Assembly: GCF_029889885.1 (NCBI RefSeq)
Contig: NZ_JARANY010000004.1
Span: 85,885 to 149,884 of the forward strand
Direction of reading: 5' to 3'
DNA from: Chromohalobacter sp. 296-RDG
Lineage (GTDB): Bacteria; Pseudomonadota; Gammaproteobacteria; Pseudomonadales; Halomonadaceae
DNA length: 64,000 nucleotides
Position 1 is the stretch's first letter; every line of letters starts with the position of its first letter. The position numbers and the translations under genes were made by a program. The notes beneath the pieces were generated by a model. The model searched no databases, was not told the DNA's origin, and was given only the letters and a program-made list of their open reading frames with translations. Below, in pieces: positions 48,029 through 57,805 of this stretch.

Positions 48029-50398
48029 TCACTTGAGTAGACCACGCAACTTGTCCCCGAGTTCCTTGGCGGAGCCTTCTCCCAACGTTTCGTCGATCTT
48101 GCGCGCAGTATCGCTGTCGAGGTTGTCTTCCAGCGCTTCATCGAGCTTATCACCGGCTTCGTGCTTGGCTTTATCCTTGGCCAGCTCTCCCAACGTGTCC
48201 TGGAAGGCCTCACGATCGAAGCGACACCATTCACCCGGCTCTCCGCCCAGTTGCCCTTCACAACGCACCGGCAGGCTTACCTGTTGCAGGCGCGAGGTTA
48301 CCCGACAGGCATTTTGGTCGGCGGTATCGATGAAGCGCGCCTTGAGATCGTAATCGAAACGCTCGGTAGGAATGTTGAACGAGCCCGCGCCAGTCATTTC
48401 GATGCCCGGAATGCGCACCTCGAGATCGTCGTTGCGCGCCACGCCATCGGTGATATCGAGACTCGCCGACAACGTGTCGAAGGGCGTGTCGTCGCTCCAT
48501 TCGCGATCCGACTGGTTGCCGTCCAACATGGCAGCGGCGGTACATAGCTGACGCGAGACATTGACGTCGAGCATCGCGCCGTCGTCGATGCGTAGCGAAG
48601 CCGTACCGTTGAGATGGCGCTTGAGCGACTCGAGCTGATTGGTCTGCGAGGTGACGTCGCTTTCCAGATTGAGCCGGCCGCGCAAGGGCGATTCCGCGTC
48701 GTTGATATCTTTATACAACGGCGCGATCTGCACCCCGGAGAGCGACTGCGTCATGGCCAGGCGCAACGGCGATTGACGGAGATCCAAGCTACCCTGGGCG
48801 TCGAACGTGCCATCGTAGAGCTTGGCCGACAGGGACTCCAGACGCTGACGCCCGTCGTCACCCGCCACGCGCAGCGCTACATCCTGAAGTGTCATGCCCT
48901 TGAGGATCACGGTGTTCACGTCCAACTTGCCATCCAACGTCAAGTTGGACAGCCATTCAGCGGGAAGCAAGCCGGCGCTCTCGGCGGCGGCATAGGCCGA
49001 CGAGACGCCCAGCGTTTCGACGACGCTCGCCGTGTCTTCGTCCTTACCCTTCTCTGCACTTTCGCCATCCTTCCCGGCGGGCGGCAGATAGGCGTCCAGA
49101 TCGAGACGCTCGCCCTGAAGATCGAAACTCAGCCACTGGCCATCGAAACCGGCGCCCAACTCCCCGGTCAGCGTTTCGCCATCGAGCAACAGGCTAAGAT
49201 TCGAGAAATTGATGCGCTGGAGATCGCCATGCACGGGGCTGGTCATGGCGAGCTCGCTCAGCGCCTTTTCATCCCCGGTCTCGGGCAGGGCATCGAAACG
49301 CTTGAGCCAATCCCGCAGGGGAAGCGGCGCCAGCTTGAGCTGTCCGGTGTACTGCGGCGTCCCGAGCAGTTGGGTAAAGCTCAGTGTCCCCGTCAGGTTC
49401 AGGTCGTCATCGCCGCTCAAGGTGATATCACGCAACTGGGCGGTTTGAGCATCGAGATCGGCTTCGCCGTCGAAGCCCAGGCTCAACCCAAGCGGTTTGC
49501 CTTTCACGGCGGGATGGTGCAGCCGCGTATCGAGCTTGGCGTCATCGAGACGGTAATGCTGCTCCTGCGTCTCGGCCAGCAGGTGGCCGAGTTTCAGATT
49601 GATGCCCTGCGCCTGATCGGAAAGCGCCGGCCACTGCGTGCTGGTTTCCAGAGTCACGTTGTTGAGTTCATAGCGGCCGTCGCGCAGGCCCAAGCGTACA
49701 CGGCTCTTGAGCTTCACCTGGCTGGTCAACTCAGGCGCCTGGCTGTCGAGATCAAATGACATCTGCAATGGAAAGGCGGCATCGGGGTTGACGTTGCTAC
49801 CCTCCATGCTGAGCTTGGAGAGCGTTAGATCCAAATTGCGCTGGGCGTCCTGATAATGCACTCGACTGTTGCGTACCTGGACACTCGCGATATCCAGCGC
49901 CACGGGCAGACTGTCGGGATTCTGATTCAGCCCCGGCCCTGCCGATGCCGGCGCCAAGGCCTCTTCAGCCTGGTCACCGCCGCGCCCCATGCGATCGAGC
50001 AAGACTTCCCAATTGCCGCGACCTTCGGCGTCGCGCTCGAGATTGAGCCGCATGCCATCCAGCGTCAGCCCTTCCACGGCTACCTCGCCGGAGAGCAGCG
50101 GCGCGAACGCCACGCTGACCTCGGCTCGGTCGAGCGCCGCGAATGCCGAGTCATCGTGCGACTGCTCGGGCAACCAGGCCTCGGCCTGCTCGACACTGAA
50201 GCCCAGGCGTGGATAGAAGGACCATGACAAGGGGCCGTCCAGGTTGAGCTCCAGCCCGCTTTGATCGCGCACCGCCTCGACGAGCCGGGGCTTGAGGTCG
50301 TTGGGATCGAAGAACGTGGTGATATAGACCACGGCGCCGACCACGATCAAGGCCAACACCCCGACCACCGCCAGCAATGCTCTCAGCAGCGCTCTCAT
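48029..50398 (-). CDS. AsmA family envelope protein
   Basis: 789 residues: a single N-terminal membrane anchor (about 5-30) followed by FDPNDLKPRLVEAVRDQSGLELNLDGPLSWSFYPRLG, the AsmA N-terminal signature, and a long beta-rich periplasmic body ending in the AsmA_2 domain. Members of this repeating beta-groove family are implicated in phospholipid transport to the outer membrane. It follows the PanZ-like gene with ATGA overlap and is upstream of mutY-yggX on the same strand, a common gammaproteobacterial order. Confidence 0.9.
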   Translation of the reverse strand: MRALLRALLAVVGVLALIVVGAVVYITTFFDPNDLKPRLVEAVRDQSGLELNLDGPLSWSFYPRLGFSVEQAEAWLPEQSHDDSAFAALDRAEVSVAFAPLLSGEVAVEGLTLDGMRLNLERDAEGRGNWEVLLDRMGRGGDQAEEALAPASAGPGLNQNPDSLPVALDIASVQVRNSRVHYQDAQRNLDLTLSKLSMEGSNVNPDAAFPLQMSFDLDSQAPELTSQVKLKSRVRLGLRDGRYELNNVTLETSTQWPALSDQAQGINLKLGHLLAETQEQHYRLDDAKLDTRLHHPAVKGKPLGLSLGFDGEADLDAQTAQLRDITLSGDDDLNLTGTLSFTQLLGTPQYTGQLKLAPLPLRDWLKRFDALPETGDEKALSELAMTSPVHGDLQRINFSNLSLLLDGETLTGELGAGFDGQWLSFDLQGERLDLDAYLPPAGKDGESAEKGKDEDTASVVETLGVSSAYAAAESAGLLPAEWLSNLTLDGKLDVNTVILKGMTLQDVALRVAGDDGRQRLESLSAKLYDGTFDAQGSLDLRQSPLRLAMTQSLSGVQIAPLYKDINDAESPLRGRLNLESDVTSQTNQLESLKRHLNGTASLRIDDGAMLDVNVSRQLCTAAAMLDGNQSDREWSDDTPFDTLSASLDITDGVARNDDLEVRIPGIEMTGAGSFNIPTERFDYDLKARFIDTADQNACRVTSRLQQVSLPVRCEGQLGGEPGEWCRFDREAFQDTLGELAKDKAKHEAGDKLDEALEDNLDSDTARKIDETLGEGSAKELGDKLRGLLK

Positions 50399-50850
50399 TG
50401 GCGCCCTCCCTGTGACGCTAATGGATGAAATTCATAGTACGTTCCGTCGGCGGCGGGATGATAGCCAAGCCGGGTCAACAACAGTTGGTCCCCCATCATC
50501 AGTACTGCAGTGGGAACGCGCGGCGTACAGCCTTCGCCTTGCGCACGCTCGGCAATCAGCATCAATAACCGTGAGCCGACTCCGCGGTGCCGGGTTTCGG
50601 CACGTACGCAGAAATGTGACAACCACCATACGCGAGTTTCGCGACGCACGGCGACCGCTCCCAGTCGACGCGCGTTGAATAACGCGCAGCAGAACACGCC
50701 GCCCTGGGTGAAGTGACCGTCGATGAAGCCCTCGACAGGCGCGGGAAGACGCTCGGTGGGAGCATCGCGGTAGATGCGCGCGAGATCCTGCGCCACTTGG
50801 GCATCCTTTTCCCATTCGGCGTAATCGATTTCCTGCAAGGTCACCGGCAT
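50395..50850 (-). CDS. GNAT-family protein, PanZ-like acetyl-CoA sensor
   Basis: 151 residues, GNAT fold with the acetyl-CoA loop RHRGVGSR at 87-94. The pattern IYRDAPTERLPAPVEGFIDGHFTQGG and short length resemble PanZ (PanM), which controls processing and activity of aspartate decarboxylase PanD; an ordinary N-acetyltransferase cannot be excluded. Overlaps asmA by 4 bp. Confidence 0.7.
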   Translation of the reverse strand: MPVTLQEIDYAEWEKDAQVAQDLARIYRDAPTERLPAPVEGFIDGHFTQGGVFCCALFNARRLGAVAVRRETRVWWLSHFCVRAETRHRGVGSRLLMLIAERAQGEGCTPRVPTAVLMMGDQLLLTRLGYHPAADGTYYEFHPLASQGGRQ

Positions 50851-50967
50851 GCCTACTCTCCCTGGACGATCTCCCTGGCCCTGTCACAAACCCTCGAGCA
50901 TTGGTGGAGGGACGTGGGCATCGCCCCTGAACTCCCGTCATTGTAGCGGATGGCCGGGGCGATTCTC

Positions 50968-50973
50968 TATAAT
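50968..50973 (+). promoter_or_regulatory. Candidate -10 of the his operon promoter
   Basis: Perfect TATAAT 84 bp before hisB; -35 region weak (TTGTAG at 50941 is 21 bp away). Confidence 0.35.
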
Positions 50974-51056
50974 GACCGTTCCATGGCGCCGCGAGCCTTG
51001 CGCATCCACGCCTGCATCGCGCGCCCCGTTCACGTCCGAAGTGCTGGAGACCCCCT

Positions 51057-51650
51057 ATGGCCGAGCGCGTCGCCACCGTGTCCCGCGACACCCACGAGAC
51101 CCAGATTCAGGTCCGTATCAACCTCGACGGCGAGGGCCATTTCCAATCCGAAACGGGCGTCGCATTTCTCGATCACATGCTCGATCAGGTAGCGCGCCAC
51201 GGCCTGATCGACCTGGAGATCAATGCTCAGGGCGACCTGCACATCGACGATCATCATACCGTTGAGGATCTCGGCATCACCCTAGGGCAGGCCTTCGTCC
51301 AGGCCATCGGCGACAAGCACGGCATCCGGCGTTACGGTCATGCCTACGTGCCGCTGGACGAAGCACTCTCCCGCGTCGTGGTAGACTTCTCGGGGCGCCC
51401 AGGACTGAGCATGGATGTCGAGTTCACACGCGCGAACATCGGCCGATTCGACACGCAGCTGTTCTGGGAGTTTTTCCAAGGCTTCGTCAATCACGCCCAG
51501 GTCACGCTGCACATCGACAACCTCAAAGGCTTCAACGCCCACCATCAGGCGGAAACCATCTTCAAGGCCTTTGGCCGCGCACTGCGCATGGCGGTGGAAC
51601 CCGACCCCCGTATGACCGGGCGGATGCCCTCCACCAAAGGCAGCCTGTGA
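51057..51650 (+). CDS. hisB: Imidazoleglycerol-phosphate dehydratase
   Basis: 197 residues, monofunctional (lacking the phosphatase half present in E. coli HisB). Manganese-binding repeats [13 protein letters not shown] and [11 protein letters not shown], then [17 protein letters not shown] are intact. First of hisBHAF; operates in step 7 of histidine synthesis. Confidence 0.96.
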   Translation: MAERVATVSRDTHETQIQVRINLDGEGHFQSETGVAFLDHMLDQVARHGLIDLEINAQGDLHIDDHHTVEDLGITLGQAFVQAIGDKHGIRRYGHAYVPLDEALSRVVVDFSGRPGLSMDVEFTRANIGRFDTQLFWEFFQGFVNHAQVTLHIDNLKGFNAHHQAETIFKAFGRALRMAVEPDPRMTGRMPSTKGSL

Positions 51651-51678
51651 GGCTCTCACGACGCGCTAAGGAGCGAGC

Positions 51679-52320
51679 ATGACGATTGCGGTCATCGATT
51701 ACGGCATGGGTAACCTTCACTCCGTCGCCAAGGCGCTGGAACACGTCACGCATGAGAACGTCGTCATCACTGACGATTCGCGCAGCATCCGTGGCGCTAG
51801 CCGCTTAGTACTGCCCGGCCAAGGGGCGATTCGTGACTGCATGGGCGAATTGCAGCGCAACGATCTGCAGGGTGTGGTTCACGAAGTGCTACGCGCCCAG
51901 GCCAAGCCGTTACTAGGCATCTGTGTCGGCCAACAGATGCTGATGGAAGAAAGCGAGGAAAACGGCGGTGTGGTGTGCCTTAGCCATCTGCCAGGGCGCG
52001 TGCGTCATTTCGAGCGTGACCTTCGCGATACCCAGGGCCAGCGCCTGAAAGTGCCTCACATGGGCTGGAACCGCGTCACGCAACATCACCCGCATCCGCT
52101 CTGGGCGGGCATCGACGACGACGCACGCTTTTATTTCGTGCACAGCTATTACGTCGAGGCACAGGAAGACAGCGATATCTTCGGCACCACCGAATACGGC
52201 GGGCATACCGCGCATGTCGCCACCGGCCGTGGCCCGGTCTTCGCTGTGCAGTTCCATCCCGAGAAAAGCGCGCGTGACGGGTTACGCTTGCTCGAAAATT
52301 TCGTCACCTGGACGCCCTGA
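51679..52320 (+). CDS. hisH: Imidazole glycerol phosphate synthase, glutaminase subunit
   Basis: 213 residues, class I amidotransferase with nucleophile C82 in LLGICVGQQ and H193/E195 in QFHPEKS. Supplies ammonia through the HisF barrel. 28 bp after hisB. Confidence 0.96.
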   Translation: MTIAVIDYGMGNLHSVAKALEHVTHENVVITDDSRSIRGASRLVLPGQGAIRDCMGELQRNDLQGVVHEVLRAQAKPLLGICVGQQMLMEESEENGGVVCLSHLPGRVRHFERDLRDTQGQRLKVPHMGWNRVTQHHPHPLWAGIDDDARFYFVHSYYVEAQEDSDIFGTTEYGGHTAHVATGRGPVFAVQFHPEKSARDGLRLLENFVTWTP

Positions 52321-52383
52321 ACGTCCAGGCCGGACACGCCGCCTTTCGATGGCGGCGCCACACGTATACCGAGAGGACACGTC

Positions 52384-53133
52384 ATGCTGGTGATTCCCGC
52401 CATCGATCTCAAGGACGGCCAGTGCGTCCGCCTCAAGCAGGGACGAATGGACGACTCGACCACCTATGGTGACGATCCGGTGGCCATGGCCGCGCGCTGG
52501 GTCGAGACCGGAGCCCGCCGGCTGCATCTAGTGGATCTCAACGGCGCCTTCGAAGGCCAGCCAGTGAACGCCGAGGCGGTAACCGCCATCGCCCGCGCCT
52601 ATCCCGAGCTGCCAATCCAGATCGGCGGTGGCATTCGCACCGCCGCGATCATCGAGGCCTATCTCGAGGCGGGCGTGTCTTACGTCATCATCGGCACCCA
52701 AGCCGTCAAAGACCCGGCTTTCGTCACCGAGATGTGCCGCGCCTTTCCGGGCCGCGTCATCGTGGGGCTCGACGCCCGCGACGGTTATGTCGCCACCGAT
52801 GGCTGGGCCGAAGTGTCGACGCTCAAGGCCGTGGACCTGGCCAAGCGTTTCGCCGACGATGGCGTCACCTCGATCGTGTACACGGATATCGCCCGCGACG
52901 GCATGATGCAGGGCGTCAACATCGCGGCCACCGCCGACCTGGCGCGCGAGGGTGGCCTCCCGGTGATCGCCTCCGGCGGTGTCACGCATCTGGGCGACCT
53001 CGAGGAACTGCTCGAGGTGGAGCACGAAGGCATTCTCGGCGCCATCACCGGACGCGCCATCTACGAAGGCAAACTCGACGTCGCCGAGGCCCAGCGCCTG
53101 TGCGACGCCGCGCCAGCCACACGGAGAAGCTGA
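52384..53133 (+). CDS. hisA: ProFAR isomerase
   Basis: 249-residue beta/alpha barrel with catalytic Asp8 (IPAIDLKDG), the second Asp in [15 protein letters not shown] region, and two phosphate loops (QIGGGIR, ASGGV). Amadori isomerisation in histidine synthesis. GAGAGGA precedes the start. Confidence 0.96.
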   Translation: MLVIPAIDLKDGQCVRLKQGRMDDSTTYGDDPVAMAARWVETGARRLHLVDLNGAFEGQPVNAEAVTAIARAYPELPIQIGGGIRTAAIIEAYLEAGVSYVIIGTQAVKDPAFVTEMCRAFPGRVIVGLDARDGYVATDGWAEVSTLKAVDLAKRFADDGVTSIVYTDIARDGMMQGVNIAATADLAREGGLPVIASGGVTHLGDLEELLEVEHEGILGAITGRAIYEGKLDVAEAQRLCDAAPATRRS

Positions 53134-53135
53134 TC

Positions 53136-53909
53136 ATGGCACTCGCCAAGCGCATCATTCCCTGTCTCGACGTCGATGCCGGCCGCGTGGTCAAGGGCGT
53201 CAATTTCGTCGGCATCCGCGACGCCGGCGACCCAGTCGAGGTCGCCAAACGCTACAACCAGCAGGGCGCCGACGAAATCACCTTCCTCGACATCACCGCC
53301 AGCCACGAGGATCGCGGCACCACGGTGGAAATGGTCGAACGCATCGCCGGGGAGGTCTTCATTCCGTTGACGGTGGGCGGTGGCATTCGCACCTGCGACG
53401 ACATCCGCACCATGCTCAACGCCGGCGCCGACAAGGTCTCGATCAACACCGCAGCGGTGACCAACCCGGATTTCGTCCACGAAGCGGCAGAACGCTTCGG
53501 GAGCCAGTGCATCGTCGTCGCCATCGACGCCAAGCGGGTCTCGGCTGAGGGCGAGCCGCCGCGCTGGGAAATATTCACCCATGGCGGACGCAAGCCCACC
53601 GGGCTCGATGCCGTGGAATGGGCGAGCAAGATGGTCGAACTCGGGGCGGGAGAATTGCTGCTAACCAGTATGGACCGCGACGGCACCAAAGCCGGTTTCG
53701 ATCTAGGCGTGACCCACGCCATCGCCGATGCTGTCAGCGTCCCGATCATCGCCTCCGGCGGCGTCGGCCATCTCGATCACTTGGTCGCGGGCGTCAAGGA
53801 AGGCGGTGCGGATGCCGTGCTCGCCGCCAGTATCTTCCACTTCGGCGAGTACACCATCCCCGACGCCAAACGCTATATGGTCGAACAGGGGATCGAGATG
53901 CGACTGTAG
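53136..53909 (+). CDS. hisF: Imidazole glycerol phosphate synthase, cyclase subunit
   Basis: 257-residue barrel homologous to HisA, with catalytic Asp12 (IPCLDVD), [11 protein letters not shown] and the second Asp in [12 protein letters not shown]. Complex with HisH. Only 2 bp after the hisA stop. Ends 7 bp from the convergent yjaG stop. Confidence 0.97.
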   Translation: MALAKRIIPCLDVDAGRVVKGVNFVGIRDAGDPVEVAKRYNQQGADEITFLDITASHEDRGTTVEMVERIAGEVFIPLTVGGGIRTCDDIRTMLNAGADKVSINTAAVTNPDFVHEAAERFGSQCIVVAIDAKRVSAEGEPPRWEIFTHGGRKPTGLDAVEWASKMVELGAGELLLTSMDRDGTKAGFDLGVTHAIADAVSVPIIASGGVGHLDHLVAGVKEGGADAVLAASIFHFGEYTIPDAKRYMVEQGIEMRL

Positions 53910-53916
53910 GAGATGG

Positions 53917-54513
53917 CTACTCCTCGGCGCTGAGTCCCAGGTTGCTGACGCCTTCGTTACGCCCCAGGCGTCGCAGCGACTTGAGGGCGTCACGCGTCAG
54001 CGGCGCCTCGACGTGCTCGAGTACCGCTTCCTGGAAGTCGTGTTCGTCATCCATCAACGGATGCTCACGCACACGTGCCGCCAGCCGCTCGGCATCATCC
54101 TCCGCGCCGTCGGTCATCTCGATATAGGCATGCACGCCATCGCGTGACAGGCGACTCACGTCACGCGGCGACTCAGGCGCCTCACCACGCAAGGCATCGA
54201 GCAGTGCTGCCAAGGCCATCACCACCTCAACCGCCCGCCGCGCGCCGAAGCTGTCATCGGTTTCCGGCGGCTCCTGCTCGGCAAGTTTCTCGGCCTGCTT
54301 GTCGAAGTCGATCGCCGCATCCTTCACGACCAGCGCTTCCCACGCCAGGTCGAGCACGTTGCGCACTACCTTCGTGTCGCCGACGCCGCTCATCTCGGCA
54401 TACAACGCATAGTTGGGCCACATGCGCTCGATCAAGGCCGCCATGAAGGCCAGCCGAGCCCGCGCGGGCAGTTGATCCAGACGGGCATGGAAGCCGTCGG
54501 CGGACGCTGTCAT
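53917..54513 (-). CDS. yjaG: DUF416 family protein (YjaG)
   Basis: 198 residues, all-helical and acidic, with FMAALIERMWPNYALYAE and RRAVEVVMALAALLDAL, the YjaG/DUF416 pattern. Function unknown. ATG 54513 has GAGGAG upstream; ATG 54528 is less well placed. Confidence 0.85.
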   Translation of the reverse strand: MTASADGFHARLDQLPARARLAFMAALIERMWPNYALYAEMSGVGDTKVVRNVLDLAWEALVVKDAAIDFDKQAEKLAEQEPPETDDSFGARRAVEVVMALAALLDALRGEAPESPRDVSRLSRDGVHAYIEMTDGAEDDAERLAARVREHPLMDDEHDFQEAVLEHVEAPLTRDALKSLRRLGRNEGVSNLGLSAEE

Positions 54514-54536
54514 ATCATTGCTCCTCATCAGCCTCG

Positions 54537-54833
54537 TCAGGGCCAGAGTATGTCTTGAAGAACGCGCCCACGGGCATCGAACACGACGCCTTCGGCGCGC
54601 AGCTTTTCATACTGACGCACGGCACCAGTATGCTCGGTCACGCGTCGGCTGGCATTAATGACGCGATGCCAGGGCAACCCATGGCCGCTGGGCAGGTGGC
54701 GCATGGCGCTACCCACCATGCGTGCCGTGGCGCCATCGGTCATGTTCGCGATGCGCCCGTACGTTGTCACTCGCCCCTCGGGAATCTGAGCGACGATGGT
54801 ATAAATCTGTTCAAGTACCTCGGCTCGCGGCAT
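54537..54833 (-). CDS. Alkyltransferase-like DNA repair protein (ATL, YbaZ type)
   Basis: 98 residues homologous to the DNA-binding domain of O6-alkylguanine transferases, but the acceptor Cys in P-C-H-R-V is Trp (PWHRVINA). ATL proteins bind O6-alkylguanine without repairing it and hand it to nucleotide excision repair. GAGGAG precedes ATG 54833. 23 bp before yjaG. Confidence 0.93.
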   Translation of the reverse strand: MPRAEVLEQIYTIVAQIPEGRVTTYGRIANMTDGATARMVGSAMRHLPSGHGLPWHRVINASRRVTEHTGAVRQYEKLRAEGVVFDARGRVLQDILWP

Positions 54834-54895
54834 GCTAGCTCTCCTCGACGACCCCACTTGCTGCGGGGGGACGGCTTTACCATCATGGGCGCATC

Positions 54896-55603
54896 ATGCA
54901 TATCTACTTTCTTCAGCACGCGGATTATCTCGGCCCAGCGCGCTTCGCCGATTGGCTGACGGGCATGGGCCACAGCCATAATACCTGCCATTTATACGCG
55001 GACGAGGCGCCGCCGATCTTCGACAATTTCGATGCCTTGATCGTGCTCGACGCCCCGTTCGGGCTCCACGAGGACACGCCACCAGCATGGCTCAAGCGCG
55101 AGCGTAAGTTGATCGCGCGCATGCTCAAGAGTGGCAAGCCGCTGCTCGGCGTCGGTGTGGGTGCGCAGTTGATCGCCGAGGCGCTGGGCGCCATCGTCTC
55201 CCGGGGTACCTATGCCGAGCGCGGCTGGCAGCCTATCACCCTGGCCGACGAGAGTCCCTTCAATCTGCCCGAACGCTTCGAGGCATTCACTTGGCATCAC
55301 GATGTCTTCGGCTTACCGGACGAGGCCTCGCCTCTGGGCGGCAGTACCGCCAGCCCGTTGCAAGGGTTCGCCTGGGACAGCGGCCGCGTGGTGGCGCTGC
55401 AATGTCACCTGGAGGCCACCGTCGCCTCGGTCAGCGCCCTTTACGATCATCTTGCGGCATTCGACGAGCGGCTCGCGGCTGCCGACGGCGCTTACCTGCA
55501 AACCCGCGAGACGGTCATGGAGGAACCGCGGCGTTTCGACCGCCTGGCCGCCCTGCTCGACCGCGTCATGCTCGATTGGCTGCATCACGCCCGCCGGTCT
55601 TGA
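54896..55603 (+). CDS. Class I glutamine amidotransferase homologue lacking the nucleophilic cysteine
   Basis: 235 residues resembling GMP-synthase-like stand-alone GATases (start IYFLQHADYLGPARFADWL; FEAFTWHHDVFGLP; ALQCHLEAT with the triad His and Glu). The nucleophile elbow that should read G-x-C-x-G-x-Q reads GVGVGAQ at 85-91: glycine 87 (GGT) stands where Cys (TGT) is expected. Glutaminase activity is therefore not expected unless this is a sequence error; a regulatory or ligand-binding role is possible. Confidence 0.8.
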   Translation: MHIYFLQHADYLGPARFADWLTGMGHSHNTCHLYADEAPPIFDNFDALIVLDAPFGLHEDTPPAWLKRERKLIARMLKSGKPLLGVGVGAQLIAEALGAIVSRGTYAERGWQPITLADESPFNLPERFEAFTWHHDVFGLPDEASPLGGSTASPLQGFAWDSGRVVALQCHLEATVASVSALYDHLAAFDERLAAADGAYLQTRETVMEEPRRFDRLAALLDRVMLDWLHHARRS

Positions 55604-55631
55604 GCCCAGACAAGGCGCAAGACTGGTTCAT

Positions 55632-56717
55632 CTAACGCACGAGCGATGCCGACCAGTCCTGGGCAAAGGCCAGGCAGCTCTCCCAGTCGCCGACATGCAA
55701 CGCCTCATGGGGAGACTGCTCAAGCTGATAGCGATACATGGGATCGTAGTATTCGAGCATCAGCGGCGCGAGCCAGGCTTCGTGCGCTTGGGTGTTGCCG
55801 CGCTCGTGTTCACGGAAGGCCAGCGCCTGCAAACGCTGCAGACGCTGGAAACGCGCACTGCCCAGGCGTTTACGCACACGCTTGAGCGCGCTGGAAAGCT
55901 GCTTGCGCATCAACGCCCAACCCAGCCACTCGCCATAGTGGCCACGATAGGTCTGCCACAGGGTCTCGATATAGTCTTTGCGTATCTGTTCGAGGCGCCA
56001 GTCCAACGGCATTTCCACGCGAATGCGCGGCGCCGCTTCCATGGTTCGCCAGAAAGACAAGGGAATATCCAGCCGCCCGATCATGCGTGACTCATCCTCC
56101 ACCACGCAGCCGTGCGCCTTACGCGACAGCGCCACACCTAGCGCATGCTCAAAGTCGATCTGCGACGGCCCCTGCAAGGGATGCCACCCGAACGCAGAGC
56201 CTTTATGCCGCGCATGACCTTCGAGATCGACGCCCGTGTCGAGACGTTGAATCAACTCGGTCTTGGCGCTACCGGTGAGGCCGGCCACGACGAGCGTCGG
56301 CCGCGTCGCCGCCGAGGTAATCTCGGCGTTCAGGCACTGGCGCATAGCCTTCCAGCCGCCTTGAATACGCGGCAGGGTGATGCCCGCCTCCTGCAGCCAC
56401 TGCTGCGCGATTTGCGAACGCAGCCCGCCCCGAAAGCAATAGATCAGCGCTTGAGGATGACGCTCGGCAAACGCCTGCCACGCCGACACACGACGCCGTT
56501 TGAGGGCGCCATCCACCAATTGCGTGCCCAGCTCGATGGCGGCGGCCTGACCGGCTTCCTTGTAGCGAATACCCACCGCCTGGCGCTCAGCATCGTCCAT
56601 CAACGGCAGGTTGACGGCGCCCGGCAAGGCACCCTGAGCGAACTCCACCGGGGCCCGCACATCGATCAACGGGCGCTCAAGCAGCGCCAACCCAGGCTCG
56701 ATCTGCGGTAGGCTCAC
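55632..56717 (-). CDS. selU: tRNA 2-selenouridine/geranyl-2-thiouridine synthase
   Basis: 361 residues (MnmH/YbbB). N-terminal rhodanese domain with active Cys94 ([12 protein letters not shown]) and a P-loop domain with GLTGSAKT at 146-153. Replaces sulfur by selenium at wobble uridine 34 of Lys, Glu and Gln tRNAs through a geranylated intermediate, using selenophosphate from SelD. Overlaps selD by 4 bp. Confidence 0.95.
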   Translation of the reverse strand: MSLPQIEPGLALLERPLIDVRAPVEFAQGALPGAVNLPLMDDAERQAVGIRYKEAGQAAAIELGTQLVDGALKRRRVSAWQAFAERHPQALIYCFRGGLRSQIAQQWLQEAGITLPRIQGGWKAMRQCLNAEITSAATRPTLVVAGLTGSAKTELIQRLDTGVDLEGHARHKGSAFGWHPLQGPSQIDFEHALGVALSRKAHGCVVEDESRMIGRLDIPLSFWRTMEAAPRIRVEMPLDWRLEQIRKDYIETLWQTYRGHYGEWLGWALMRKQLSSALKRVRKRLGSARFQRLQRLQALAFREHERGNTQAHEAWLAPLMLEYYDPMYRYQLEQSPHEALHVGDWESCLAFAQDWSASLVR

Positions 56718-57751
56718 CCACGCACCTCGATCACACTGGCACCACTCGCGGAGCGCATCTCGCCGAAGGCTTCCAGCGTGAGGCCGTGTTGACGACCGAT
56801 GCGCTCGACGTCATCCGCCCAGGCGGGGTCGACGCTCAGCAGCAGGCCGCCCGAGGTCTGGGGATCGCACAACCACTGCCAATGCGCCGCATCCATATCG
56901 GGCAAGGCCTCGCCCAGAGCCTGACGGTTACGCTGCGTGCCGCCGGGCACCGCCCCGCGCCGCCGGTACGCTTCCGCCTCGGCAAGCCGGGGCAGCTTGG
57001 TGAAGTCGATCCGCGCCTTGAGGCCGCTCGCCTGGCAGATCTCGCTGAGGTGTCCCGCCAAGCCAAAACCGGTGACATCGGTCATGGCATGCACGCCCTG
57101 GACCTTGGCCATCTCGATCCCGATCCGGTTGGCCTTCAGCATCGTGCGGCGCGCCAACCCTTGGTGACCGGATTCCAGCCAACCATGTTTTTCGGCTGTG
57201 GTCAGAAGCCCCACCCCCAGCGGCTTGGTGAGATACAGCAAGTCGCCTGCCTTGGCGTAGCTGTTGAGCTTGAGATGATCGAGATCGACCAGGCCATTCA
57301 CTGCCAGGCCAAAGATCGGTTCGGGGGCATCGATGGAGTGCCCGCCGGCTAAGGCAAGGCCCAGCTCGCGGCAGATCGATTGCGCGCCGCCTACCACGTC
57401 GCCGGCGATTTCGGCGGCCAGCTTGTCGAGCGGCCATCCGAGAATGCCCAGTGCCATGATTGGTGTGCCGCCCATGGCATAGACATCGCTGATAGCATTG
57501 ATGGCGGCGATGCGCCCGAAATCGAAGGGATCGTCGACGATGGGCATGAAGAAGTCAGTCGTCGATATAAGACCGCGACCGTCGCCGAGGTCATAAATGG
57601 CAGCGTCTTCGCGGCCCTGGTTGCCCACGATCAAGCGCTTGTCGGTGGCACCAGGGCCCGCCTTGGACAGGATGCTGTCCAGCACGTCGGGGGCGATCTT
57701 GCAGCCACAGCCAGCGCCGTGGCTGTATTGCGTCAGGCGAATGGCACTCAT
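56714..57751 (-). CDS. selD: Selenophosphate synthetase
   Basis: 345 residues; catalytic Cys/Lys in GAGCGCK (12-18; cysteine, not selenocysteine), glycine-rich [10 protein letters not shown] and [14 protein letters not shown]. Produces selenophosphate for SelU. No selA/selB or selC is nearby, so in this locus selenium use is for tRNA modification. Confidence 0.96.
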   Translation of the reverse strand: MSAIRLTQYSHGAGCGCKIAPDVLDSILSKAGPGATDKRLIVGNQGREDAAIYDLGDGRGLISTTDFFMPIVDDPFDFGRIAAINAISDVYAMGGTPIMALGILGWPLDKLAAEIAGDVVGGAQSICRELGLALAGGHSIDAPEPIFGLAVNGLVDLDHLKLNSYAKAGDLLYLTKPLGVGLLTTAEKHGWLESGHQGLARRTMLKANRIGIEMAKVQGVHAMTDVTGFGLAGHLSEICQASGLKARIDFTKLPRLAEAEAYRRRGAVPGGTQRNRQALGEALPDMDAAHWQWLCDPQTSGGLLLSVDPAWADDVERIGRQHGLTLEAFGEMRSASGASVIEVRG

Positions 57752-57805
57752 TGGGCACTCCTTGGCAATCGTTCACTCCATTCTACATCACCGGCGCGCC
57801 AGCGT

